The notes below the pieces were generated by a model that was not told the DNA's origin, searched no databases, and saw only the letters and a program-made list of their open reading frames with translations. A program made the position numbers and the translations under genes. Below are positions 7,442-15,371 of a stretch of 33,589 nt of DNA, piece after piece (the first letter of the stretch is position 1; each line of letters opens with the position of its first letter). This DNA is from Bryobacterales bacterium (GTDB lineage: Bacteria > Acidobacteriota > Terriglobia > Bryobacterales > UBA6623), in NCBI GenBank assembly GCA_022825595.1, contig JAJDWM010000603.1:1-33589 (forward strand). Direction: 5' to 3'.

Positions 7442-7809
7442 CAGCCCACGACGCACGGGCAGCCCTCGTCGGCCCACCTACTGGAATTCCCTCCTATCTC
7501 ATCGGTCTCATCGGGAGAGACGCCCCGTCCCGCCGACACTGCACCTCGGCGCGAGCCGACCCTGCGTGCAATCGGTGGTGTGCTGCCAGAGCGACCGTTG
7601 GAGCCGGGTCCGGCCAAAGTCGCCGATCGCCCCGCGATCGGCACGGAGCGCTGCCGGTGGCGTGGCTCACATCCCGCCGCCCGTGCCCGGTCTGATGGGA
7701 TCGACCATGGCGGGTGCCTTCTGGTGAACCGCCTGGTTGCCCATTCCCAGAGAATGGCCGGAGCGGCCTGCCTGTGCGTTACGATTCCACGAGGACGGGA
7801 CGTGCCGGA
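7442..7809. other. Intergenic stretch between sugar operon and lhr
   Basis: These 368 bases have no credible gene. A strong hairpin lies at 7622-7642 (listed separately). A shorter dyad, CCATTC-5-GAATGG, lies at 7741-7757, close to the lhr start. The lhr frame is open back to a GTG at 7714, but the protein reads like the helicase family only from about 7810. Confidence 0.5.
7622..7642 (+). terminator. GC hairpin between sugar operon and lhr
   Basis: A perfect 8-bp inverted repeat GCCGATCG/CGATCGGC has a 5-nt loop (CCCCG). It lies 180 bases after the isomerase stop and 168 bases before the lhr start. It has no T-run, like the hairpin at 429-449. It may end the sugar transcript or act as an operator. 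Confidence 0.35.
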
Positions 7810-10800
7810 GTGAGCAACGGGTGGCAGTTCGACCCCTTGGTGCGGGAGTGGTTCGAAGGAAAGTTCGGAGAGCCGACAGACCCGCAGGCAGAAGGCTGGA
7901 AGGCGATTGCGTCCGGCAGGGACGTTCTGGTGTCCGCACCCACGGGCTCCGGGAAGACACTCGCCGCGTTCCTGATCTGCTTGGACGGGTTGGTGCGACG
8001 TGCGCGGCGAGGGACTCTCCAAGACCGCACCGAGGCACTGTACGTCTCGCCGCTGAAGGCCCTCAGCAGCGACATTGCGAAGAATCTCGAAGGACCGCTG
8101 TCGGAGATCCGCAGCCTGGCCGAGAAGCGGGGCACTCCCCTCCAGCCCATACGGACGGCCGTCCGCACCGGGGACACTCCCGCCTACGCTCGCCAGAAGA
8201 TGCTCAGCGAGGTGCCCCATGTTTTGGTCACGACTCCGGAATCCCTGTTCATACTGCTGACCGCCGATCGCAGCCGGGCGCTCGTTCGCACTGCCCGGAC
8301 ACTGGTCGTCGACGAGATACACGCGGTCGCCGGCAACAAGCGCGGATCGCATCTTGCGCTCACCCTCTCGCGACTGGACAGGCTGTGCCGGGGGGAGAGC
8401 GGCAGGCGGCCGCAGAGGATTGGCCTCTCGGCGACCGTGCGACCAATGCGCGAGGTCGCGCGGTTCCTTGTAGGCGGGACAGGCTCGGGAGAGCGTGACT
8501 GCGAAATCGTCCGGTTCGGGCACAGGCGGGAGATGGACGTGTCGGTGGTATTGCCGCAGGAACCTCTCGGGGCCGTGGCGACGAACGAGCAATGGGAGGA
8601 GACGTACGACACTCTCGCCGGGCTGGTGATGGCCCACCGGACCACCCTGATCTTCGTGAACACCCGGCGGCTCTCCGAGCGCGTCGCTCACCGGCTCGTC
8701 GAGAGGCTGGGCCCGGACGCAGTCCTACCGCATCACGGCAGCCTCTCCCGGAAACTGCGGATCGAGGCCGAGGACCGGCTCAAGAATGGACTCCTCCGCG
8801 CTGTGGTGGCTACGGCGTCCTTGGAACTTGGTATCGACGTCGGCTCGGTTGACCTAGTCTGCCAAATCGGGTCCCCGCGCTCAATCTCCGTGGCCCTTCA
8901 GCGGATCGGCCGCTCGGGTCACTGGGTCGGCGCATTGCCCAAGGGCCGGTTCTTCCCGCTTACCCGGGACGGGCTTGTCGAGTGCGCTGGGCTGGTCCGC
9001 GCCATTCGAAACGGCGACCTGGACCGCCTCGAAATCCCGCAGGCGCCGCTCGACCTGCTCGCCCAGCAGATGGTCGCCGCTGTGGCGTGCGAGGAGCTGG
9101 GAGAGGAAGAGCTGCTGGCGCTGGCTAGGGAGGCTCACCCCTATCGCGCGCTGAGCCGAAAGGACTACGGCGACGTCTTGGGCATGGTGGCCGCAGGTGT
9201 GGCTCCGTCACGAGGCCGTCACGGCGCGTATGTTCACAGGGACCGCGTCCATGGACGACTGCGGCCGCGCCGTGGCGCCCGGCTAGCGGCGATCACTTCG
9301 GGAGGGGCGATCCCAGACACGGCCCAGTACCTCGTGGTGGCCGAACCGGAAGGCGGAGCAGTGGGCATGGTCGACGAGGACTTCGCGGTCGAGAGCAGCA
9401 TCGGGGACGTTTTCCTGCTGGGAACGACCTCGTGGCGGGTCCGGCGGGTCGAAGCCGGCCAGATCCGCGTGGAAGACGCCCGGGGTGCGGCCCCGACCGT
9501 CCCGTTCTGGCTCGGCGAAGCTCCGGGACGGACGCCAGAACTCTCCTCCCACGTGTCCGCGATCAGGGAGCGGGTCGATGGCTTGGAATCGGGGAGCTCC
9601 GACCGATCGGGCGCATACCGATTCCTGACGGAGGAATGCGGGCTGGACCGAGAGGGAGCAGGGCAGGTAGTCGACTACATCGCAGCGGGGCGGAGCCTGC
9701 TGGGAGTCGTTCCCTTGGCCAAGCGGATCGTGGCCGAGCGGTTCTTCGATGAGTCGGGAGGAATGCAGCTTGTGATCCACTCACCGCTGGGTGTGAGGAT
9801 CAACCGCGCATGGGGGCTTGCCCTGCGCAAGAGGTTCTGCCGGTCCTTCAACCTCGAATTGCAGGCCGCCGCGACGGACGACGGCGTCCTGATCTCCCTC
9901 ATGGAGCAGCACTCTTTCCCTCTGGACCTGGTCTTCGGATTCGTCCAAGGCCCAACCCTCGAGCACGTGCTTACCCAAGCCCTGCTCGACTCCCCCATGT
10001 TCACGGCGCGTTGGCGGTGGAACGCCTCTCGTGCTCTGGCGGTCCTGCGCTTCGCGGGCGGGCGGAAAGTCCCGCCTCCGATCCAGCGCATGCGGTCTGA
10101 CGACCTCTTGGCGGCGGTCTTCCCGGATCAGGCTGCCTGCGCGGAGAACCTCTCTGGCGAGATTCGCGTGCCCGATCATCCGCTGGTGAGGGAGACGATC
10201 GGGAATTGCCTCCAAGAGGCGATGGACCTCCGGGGCCTGGCCCGCTTGTTGGACTCGATCCGGGCAGGCCGGACCCGCGTAGAAGTCCGCGAAACGCCCG
10301 AGCCGTCGCCGTTCTCCCACGAAATCCTCAACGCGAGCCCCTACGCGTTCCTGGACGACGCCCCGCTGGAAGAGCGCCGGGCCCGGGCCGTTCAGATGAG
10401 GAGGACTCTGGACGCGAAGCAGCTGGCAACGAACGCCGCACTCGACCCTCGGGTGATCGAAGATGTGGAGCGCACCGTCCAGTGCACGGTCCGGGATCCG
10501 GACGAGATGCATGACGCGCTGCTCTCGCTAGTCGCGCTGCCCGAGCGTGAGGAGTGGAGCGACCACTTCAGTGCGCTGGTCTCCCAGGCAAGAGCGACCA
10601 CGCTGAGGGTCGGCGGCCGGGCGTTCTGGGTCTCGGCAGAGCGGCTTGAGCTGGCCTCGCGCATCTATCCCGGGGCCGGTGCTTCTCAAGGGCTCGCAGC
10701 GGTGGCTCCGGAGCAGCCGCTGCCGGACAGCCGGCAGGGCTGCGTGGCCGAAATGCTGCGCGGCTGGTTCGACTGCACAGGGCCGAGCACGGCTGGCTTC

Positions 10801-12078
10801 ATGGCGTCAAGCCTGCAACTTCCCGCGTCTGTCGTTCAGGCGGCCCTGGCGCAGCTTGAGGCAGAGGGCGTAGTCTTGCGGGGGCGATTCAAGGACGTGT
10901 CCGAGGCCGCGGAGGTCGAGTGGTGCCACAGGAGGATCCTTGCGAGGATCCATCGTCAGACCCTGACGCGCCTCAGGCGTGAGATCGAGCCCGCGACAAG
11001 CGCAGACATCATGCGCTTCCTGTTCCGCTGGCAGCATGTGATGCCCGGAAGGAGGCTCCACGGCACAGACGGCACGCTGCAAGTCCTCAGGCAGCTGCAA
11101 GGTTTCGAGATTCCCGCGGCCGCGTGGGAGTCTGGGATTCTGCCGGCGAGGGTCGAGGACTACAAGGCGGCCCACTTGGACCGTCTCTGCCTCTCCGGCG
11201 AAGTCCTGTGGGGCAGGATGTCCCCGCACCCCGCCTTCGCTCGCCCAGCGACCCCCGATAGGTCGCGAGGCGGCGTCCGCCGGCGTCGCGTTCGGCCCAC
11301 TCGCTCGGCCCCGGTCACCTTCGTGCTCCGCGAGGACGCGGAATGGCTGCTTCCCTTCCTGCGTCATGGCGCCGAGGCCTCCGATGGGCCGCTTTCTTGG
11401 CCCGCCCAAGACGTCGCGAAGTGCCTCAGGCGCCGGGGCGCGTGCTTCTTCAGCGACTTGGTGCGGCTGACCGGCAGGCTCCCGAGCGAGGTCGAGGAGG
11501 CCCTCTGGGAACTGACTGCCGCCGGTTCCGTGACAGCCGACGGCTTCGACAACCTCCGCGCGCTGATCGATCCAAAGCGCCGGGGTGGGACCGGGCGGGG
11601 GCGACTTGGCCGACCTCGGCACGCCCCAGGTAGGTGGACCCTGCAGGCGGAAGCAGTGCCGCATGACGACGGCATCGGCCAGGAGCGCCAGTACGAGCTC
11701 TTGGCAGGGCAGCTGCTGCAGAGGTGGGGCATCGTGTACCGAGACATGGTCCGCCGCGAGCTGGTCCTTCCGCGGTGGCGCGGTGTTCTGAAGGCACTGC
11801 GCCGCTTGGAGGCCCGAGGCGAGATTCGCGGAGGACGGTTCGCCCAGGCGTACTGCGGCGAGCAGTTCGCCCTTCCCGAGGCCCTAGAGCTCCTCCGCTC
11901 TGTCCGGCGGAGCGGGGCGGGGGATGAACCTGTCGAGCTCGGCGCCGCAGACCCGCTCAATCTCACGGGAGTCGTGCTTCCGGGGCCGCGGTGCAGCGTG
12001 AGCTCGCGGGACGTTCTGCGGTTTCGGGGAGGCGTTCTCGACCCAAGGCCCGACACCTCCTCGCTTGCAGTCGCCTGA
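7810..12078 (+). CDS. lhr: Lhr-type large DEAD/DEAH helicase
   Basis: This is a 1422-aa superfamily 2 helicase of the full-length Lhr type, which unwinds DNA or RNA:DNA hybrids 3' to 5' and is linked to repair. Numbered from the GTG at 7810, it has the Q-motif region near 26, Walker A APTGSGKT at 43-50, VVDEIHAV at 166-173, LSAT at 206-209 and QRIGRSGH at 364-371. These precede a winged-helix/Lhr-core part and a long C-terminal extension (about 850-1422) with repeated winged-helix-like segments. The ORF track's earlier GTG (7714) would add 32 residues without family character. The GTG at 7810 places VSNGWQFDPLVREWF at the N-terminus, as expected. It stands alone, apparently as its own transcription unit. 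Confidence 0.93.
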   Translation: MSNGWQFDPLVREWFEGKFGEPTDPQAEGWKAIASGRDVLVSAPTGSGKTLAAFLICLDGLVRRARRGTLQDRTEALYVSPLKALSSDIAKNLEGPLSEIRSLAEKRGTPLQPIRTAVRTGDTPAYARQKMLSEVPHVLVTTPESLFILLTADRSRALVRTARTLVVDEIHAVAGNKRGSHLALTLSRLDRLCRGESGRRPQRIGLSATVRPMREVARFLVGGTGSGERDCEIVRFGHRREMDVSVVLPQEPLGAVATNEQWEETYDTLAGLVMAHRTTLIFVNTRRLSERVAHRLVERLGPDAVLPHHGSLSRKLRIEAEDRLKNGLLRAVVATASLELGIDVGSVDLVCQIGSPRSISVALQRIGRSGHWVGALPKGRFFPLTRDGLVECAGLVRAIRNGDLDRLEIPQAPLDLLAQQMVAAVACEELGEEELLALAREAHPYRALSRKDYGDVLGMVAAGVAPSRGRHGAYVHRDRVHGRLRPRRGARLAAITSGGAIPDTAQYLVVAEPEGGAVGMVDEDFAVESSIGDVFLLGTTSWRVRRVEAGQIRVEDARGAAPTVPFWLGEAPGRTPELSSHVSAIRERVDGLESGSSDRSGAYRFLTEECGLDREGAGQVVDYIAAGRSLLGVVPLAKRIVAERFFDESGGMQLVIHSPLGVRINRAWGLALRKRFCRSFNLELQAAATDDGVLISLMEQHSFPLDLVFGFVQGPTLEHVLTQALLDSPMFTARWRWNASRALAVLRFAGGRKVPPPIQRMRSDDLLAAVFPDQAACAENLSGEIRVPDHPLVRETIGNCLQEAMDLRGLARLLDSIRAGRTRVEVRETPEPSPFSHEILNASPYAFLDDAPLEERRARAVQMRRTLDAKQLATNAALDPRVIEDVERTVQCTVRDPDEMHDALLSLVALPEREEWSDHFSALVSQARATTLRVGGRAFWVSAERLELASRIYPGAGASQGLAAVAPEQPLPDSRQGCVAEMLRGWFDCTGPSTAGFMASSLQLPASVVQAALAQLEAEGVVLRGRFKDVSEAAEVEWCHRRILARIHRQTLTRLRREIEPATSADIMRFLFRWQHVMPGRRLHGTDGTLQVLRQLQGFEIPAAAWESGILPARVEDYKAAHLDRLCLSGEVLWGRMSPHPAFARPATPDRSRGGVRRRRVRPTRSAPVTFVLREDAEWLLPFLRHGAEASDGPLSWPAQDVAKCLRRRGACFFSDLVRLTGRLPSEVEEALWELTAAGSVTADGFDNLRALIDPKRRGGTGRGRLGRPRHAPGRWTLQAEAVPHDDGIGQERQYELLAGQLLQRWGIVYRDMVRRELVLPRWRGVLKALRRLEARGEIRGGRFAQAYCGEQFALPEALELLRSVRRSGAGDEPVELGAADPLNLTGVVLPGPRCSVSSRDVLRFRGGVLDPRPDTSSLAVA

Positions 12079-12886
12079 GCTCGCTGGCCTGACGGGACCC
12101 GGAGGCGCTCGATAAGCGACCGACCGATTCTCCCGACTGGATCACCGTCCGGAATCGAGAGCCATTGATCGCGTTGTGCAGCGATTCGAGACTCTCGGTA
12201 GTCGCGCCGCAATCGATGGGCTTCGTCCGACCTCAAGCCGACAGCGTCTCGCTGGGCGAGGGCCGCGGGAATGCGATGGTCCACCGCAGGCTTGCACACG
12301 ACGGAGGCGAGTGGGAGAGCGACTTTCCCTCGCCAGAACCCGGAGTTCAATGCGGTGTGGTTTCGCCCTCTCGTGCGACCCGACTGGAACGCGCCAGCCT
12401 TCGCGACCGAATGGTGCGGCCCTACCGGTCGTCATTGCTGGTTGTCGCCTTCCCGCCCCTGTGTCTCTCGGCAGCTCAACTGTGGCGCTAGGATGGTGGG
12501 CTGGAGGCACGAAGTCGCGACGGAGTTTGACGATTGGAGAGACCGCGGTTCGCTGATTGCGATCGAGAAGGGACATCCGGTGGGTCACAGAAGTCTCTCA
12601 GCTGGGCGACCGACGTTCGGCCTTCGACTCTGGAGGCATAGACGCGGCAGTTCGCCGTCGGCAAGTTGTTTCTCCTCGCGTTGGCAGGTCACGGCGTTGC
12701 CTGTGTTGCCTGTCCGTGCCTTTGCGATCTCGACGATGGAGGTCGCTTGGTGAGCCGGAGTAGTGGTTCGCAGCGACACGGAGCTGTCACGGCCAAACTG
12801 AACACACACCCCGAAACAAACCCCGTAAACATCCGAGACTGACTCGGTCGGCGACGGCCCAGTCCACGTCGCAGCGAAGAAACCCG
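12079..12886. other. Long gene-poor gap before the permease gene
   Basis: This stretch of about 800 bases lies between lhr and the permease gene. Open frames exist on both strands (12142-12588 minus, 12271-12753 plus and others), but none shows a domain, signal peptide or ribosome-binding site. A tandem duplication of GTTGCCTGT lies at 12696-12713. An A/C-rich patch (12796-12830) is followed by a 5-bp dyad CCGAG-ACTGA-CTCGG at 12833-12847, about 40 bases before the permease start. The dyad could be an operator, but such short dyads also arise by chance. No riboswitch or tRNA was recognised. Confidence 0.4.
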
Positions 12887-14647
12887 GTGAGCTCAAGCAT
12901 GGAACCCCATGACGTCCGCTACGAGCCCGACGAGCGGCCCCCTCTACCGATCACGGTCGGGCTCGGAATCCAGTACGCGATCCTCTGCATCGCCAGCGTG
13001 ATCCTGACGCCAACCGTGATGATCACCGTCGCCGGGGCGGGCGATGACTACCTGTCTTGGGCGGTGTGCGCAGCGCTCGTTATAAGTGGCGTAACAACGG
13101 CGATCCAAGCGCGCAAGGTGGGACGCATCGGCGCTGGCTACATCCTGGTCATGGGGAGCACTGGCGCGTTCCTCGCGGTGAGCGTGACGGCCCTCGAACA
13201 GGGCGGTCCCGGAATGCTCGCGACGCTCATAATCGCGTCTGCGCTGGTTCAGTTCGTCCTAGCGGCGAGGATGGCCTTTCTTAGGCGGGTCTTCACGCCC
13301 ACGGTCGCCGGCACTGTACTGTTGCTCATCCCCGTGACCCTCTCCCCCCTCATCGTCCGGAAGCTGGGCGAAGTGCCCCCGGACGCCTCGCCCGCCGCTG
13401 GCCCCGTCATCGCCGGAGTGACGCTGCTGGTCATGATCCTCGTCCCGCTTCGAGCCTCTGGACTGCTGCGCCTCTGGGCACCGGCTTTCGGCATCGTCGC
13501 TGGCTGCCTCACCGCCCGGCTTGCGTTCGGGATGTACGACACTTCGACGGTCTGGGATGCGCCGTGGATCGGGCTGCCCCAGTTGGCCTATCCCGGCGTC
13601 GACCTGAGCTTCCGGCCGGAGTTTTGGGCTCTCTTGCCGTCATTCATCATGGTGACGCTCGTGGGCGCGCTTGACACCCTCGGAGACGCGATCGCGATCC
13701 AGCGGGTTTCTTGGCGCAAGCCGCGCGCCATCGACTTTCGGTCCATCCAAGGCGCGATCGCAGCAGACGGGCTGGGCAATCTGCTCTCCGGCCTCTCGGG
13801 GACGGTTCCGAATACCACCTACGGCATGAGCATCAGCGTCGCCGAGCTCACCGGCGTCGCCGCCCGACGCATCGGGGTCTGCGTCGGTATCGTCTTCGTG
13901 GCGCTCGCGTTCCTGCCGAGGTTTATCGGCCTGATCGTAGCGATTCCGGGGCCGGTCGTCGGGGCATACTACATCGTCATCGGCGGCCTGATCTTCGTCT
14001 TTGGGATGAAGATTCTGCTGCAGGAGGGCCTGGACTATCGCAAGGGCCTCGTGGTGGGCGTCGCGTTCTGGATCGGGCTCGCGTTTCAGTTCGACTGGAT
14101 CTATCCGGAGTACTTCCAGGGCATATGGGCAGAACTCCTTGGCAACGGCATGACCGTCGGCGGCTTCACCGTGATCCTGCTCGCCATGTTCGGGGAGCTG
14201 GTCGGGGGGCGCCGGTCGCGCCTGAAGACCCAACTCACGCCCGAGATCTGGTCGGAGATCGATGACTTCATGGTCAGGTTCGCCGCAAGCAAGGGCTGGG
14301 ATGAGGATATGGAGGGGCGCCTACGCGCTGTGGGAGAGGAGACAGCGCACATTCTCATGCGTTCAGATGCGGACGAGGGGGCGGACGCACCGAAACGACG
14401 TCTGCTCCTGATCGCCGGCAGCGACGGCGACGCCGCCGACTTGGAGTTCATCGCGACGACCCATGAAGCGAACATCGAGGATCAGTTGGTAATGCTCAGC
14501 GAAGGGGCGCCGAGCTTCGGAGCAGAGACCCCGCTCAGGCTGCTCCGCCACTACGCCTCGTCCATACGCCACCAGCAGTACCACGACATCGACGTCCTGT
14601 CGATCCGCGTGGAGAGCGCCGCACAGCCGAGCAGGGGGATCGACTAG
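12887..14647 (+). CDS. NCS2-family xanthine/uracil permease with extra C-terminal domain
   Basis: This is a 586-aa inner-membrane transporter of nucleobases (NCS2, PF00860). About 12 hydrophobic segments fill residues 24-440. The family motif after the re-entrant region is visible as TVPNTTYGM (307-314), followed by AELTGVAARR (319-328). LVGALDTLGDAIAI at 259-271 matches the substrate-site helix. NCS2 proteins usually end at about 420-460 residues. Here an extra soluble domain fills about 450-577 (PEIWSEIDDF..RLRAVGEETAHILM..DLEFIATTHEANIEDQL..SIRHQQYHDIDVLSIRV). Its pattern recalls GHKL/anti-sigma ATPase-like folds, but the N-box Asn is not evident. The start is ambiguous: GTG at 12887, or ATG at 12899 with GGTGAG before it. 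The exact substrate is not predictable. Confidence 0.88.
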   Translation: MSSSMEPHDVRYEPDERPPLPITVGLGIQYAILCIASVILTPTVMITVAGAGDDYLSWAVCAALVISGVTTAIQARKVGRIGAGYILVMGSTGAFLAVSVTALEQGGPGMLATLIIASALVQFVLAARMAFLRRVFTPTVAGTVLLLIPVTLSPLIVRKLGEVPPDASPAAGPVIAGVTLLVMILVPLRASGLLRLWAPAFGIVAGCLTARLAFGMYDTSTVWDAPWIGLPQLAYPGVDLSFRPEFWALLPSFIMVTLVGALDTLGDAIAIQRVSWRKPRAIDFRSIQGAIAADGLGNLLSGLSGTVPNTTYGMSISVAELTGVAARRIGVCVGIVFVALAFLPRFIGLIVAIPGPVVGAYYIVIGGLIFVFGMKILLQEGLDYRKGLVVGVAFWIGLAFQFDWIYPEYFQGIWAELLGNGMTVGGFTVILLAMFGELVGGRRSRLKTQLTPEIWSEIDDFMVRFAASKGWDEDMEGRLRAVGEETAHILMRSDADEGADAPKRRLLLIAGSDGDAADLEFIATTHEANIEDQLVMLSEGAPSFGAETPLRLLRHYASSIRHQQYHDIDVLSIRVESAAQPSRGID

Positions 14648-14669
14648 GGGGATCGATGCCCCGATCGGG
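14634..14669 (+). terminator. Direct repeat and palindromes at the permease stop
   Basis: AGGGGGATCGA occurs twice with a 13-base period (from 14633 and 14646) across the TAG stop. It is followed by GGGGATCGATGCCCC (14648-14662), a nearly symmetric stem, and a perfect 10-bp palindrome CCCGATCGGG (14660-14669). Together they could end the permease transcript. There is no T-run, so this is a weak call. Confidence 0.3.
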
Positions 14670-15371
14670 ATGACCCCAACCCGTCCGCCAGCGTGTGCCG
14701 ATAGCCGCTGCTGACGATTGCGACCTGGGCCGACGGTCTGCCCAGGCGCTCCGTCTCCACCCTCTCCACAACCCGAAGGACGTTGCGGGCCCCTGTGCGT
14801 CCACTCGACCGTTGCCGATGTTGACCTCGAACAGCAGCCCAGCGGCCATCGCAAGTCTGCACGATAGCGTGCGCACCCAAGCCGCCCGTCTCCCGCTATT
14901 GAGACGTGACGGGATCGGCGGCTGGTCAGACCTCCGCGAATACGTACGCGGAGAGTTCCGCCGAAGCTGTCCGCACCCTGTGAAACTACGACCGCGGCGG
15001 CTCGGGCGGCGGGCGCCAAAGAAGGAACTCGCCGTCGGCTGCCTGGAGGACCTGTCTCAGGCTGTGGGCTCGAGCAAGGCAACGGGATTGACCCGACCTT
15101 GCGCCTACCCGACAGGTTCCGAGACTGCGGTTGGGCTACCCGTTGCAACAGGAGATGGGAAGAGCGAACGATCACAAGTGGATTGCAGTAGACGGGCCCG
15201 CATCAACAGCTGGGGGTGACCGGCACCATGAGACGCCGTTCATTGCCGTCCGAGGGCAGCCTTCCGGAGCCGCCCCAGAGTGCCGATGTTCCCCGTATTT
15301 CGTCCAAACCCCGTGTGACGCAACCCGGTTGTCGCTAGAGTCTTAGGAAGGAGGTCTGCCGCCGGCGAGCA
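14648..15371. other. Long gene-poor gap after the permease gene
   Basis: These 720 bases have no supported gene. The longest frames (14695-15219 plus, 14363-15175 minus) show no domain, start signal or membrane segment. Minus-strand fragments in different frames (GAHAIVQTCDGRWAA and LLFEVNIGNGRVD) look slightly protein-like and adjacent, which could mean a decayed gene, but this is not demonstrable by eye. The stretch ends with a GGAAGGAGGT ribosome-binding site at 15346-15355. Confidence 0.35.

Noticed and set aside
7741-7757. CCATTC-5-GAATGG dyad near the lhr start as an operator
   Set aside because: Short stem and no matched promoter elements at proper spacing. Not strong enough for its own feature.
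7438-8691. 417-aa minus-strand ORF opposite lhr
   Set aside because: Antisense shadow of the helicase motifs, no family signature and no ribosome-binding site.
12696-12713. Tandem GTTGCCTGT duplication as a possible iteron or CRISPR-like repeat
   Set aside because: Only two copies and no spacers. Too little for an array or origin.
12271-12753. 160-aa plus-strand ORF in the gap before the permease
   Set aside because: Mixed codon bias, Trp/Cys-rich without pattern, and no Shine-Dalgarno. Kept as non-coding.
12833-12847. CCGAG-5-CTCGG dyad before the permease as an operator
   Set aside because: A 5-bp stem is expected by chance in such GC-rich sequence. Only mentioned within the gap entry.
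14695-15219. 174-aa plus-strand ORF in the gap after the permease
   Set aside because: No domain or signal, and several overlapping open frames on both strands suggest chance.
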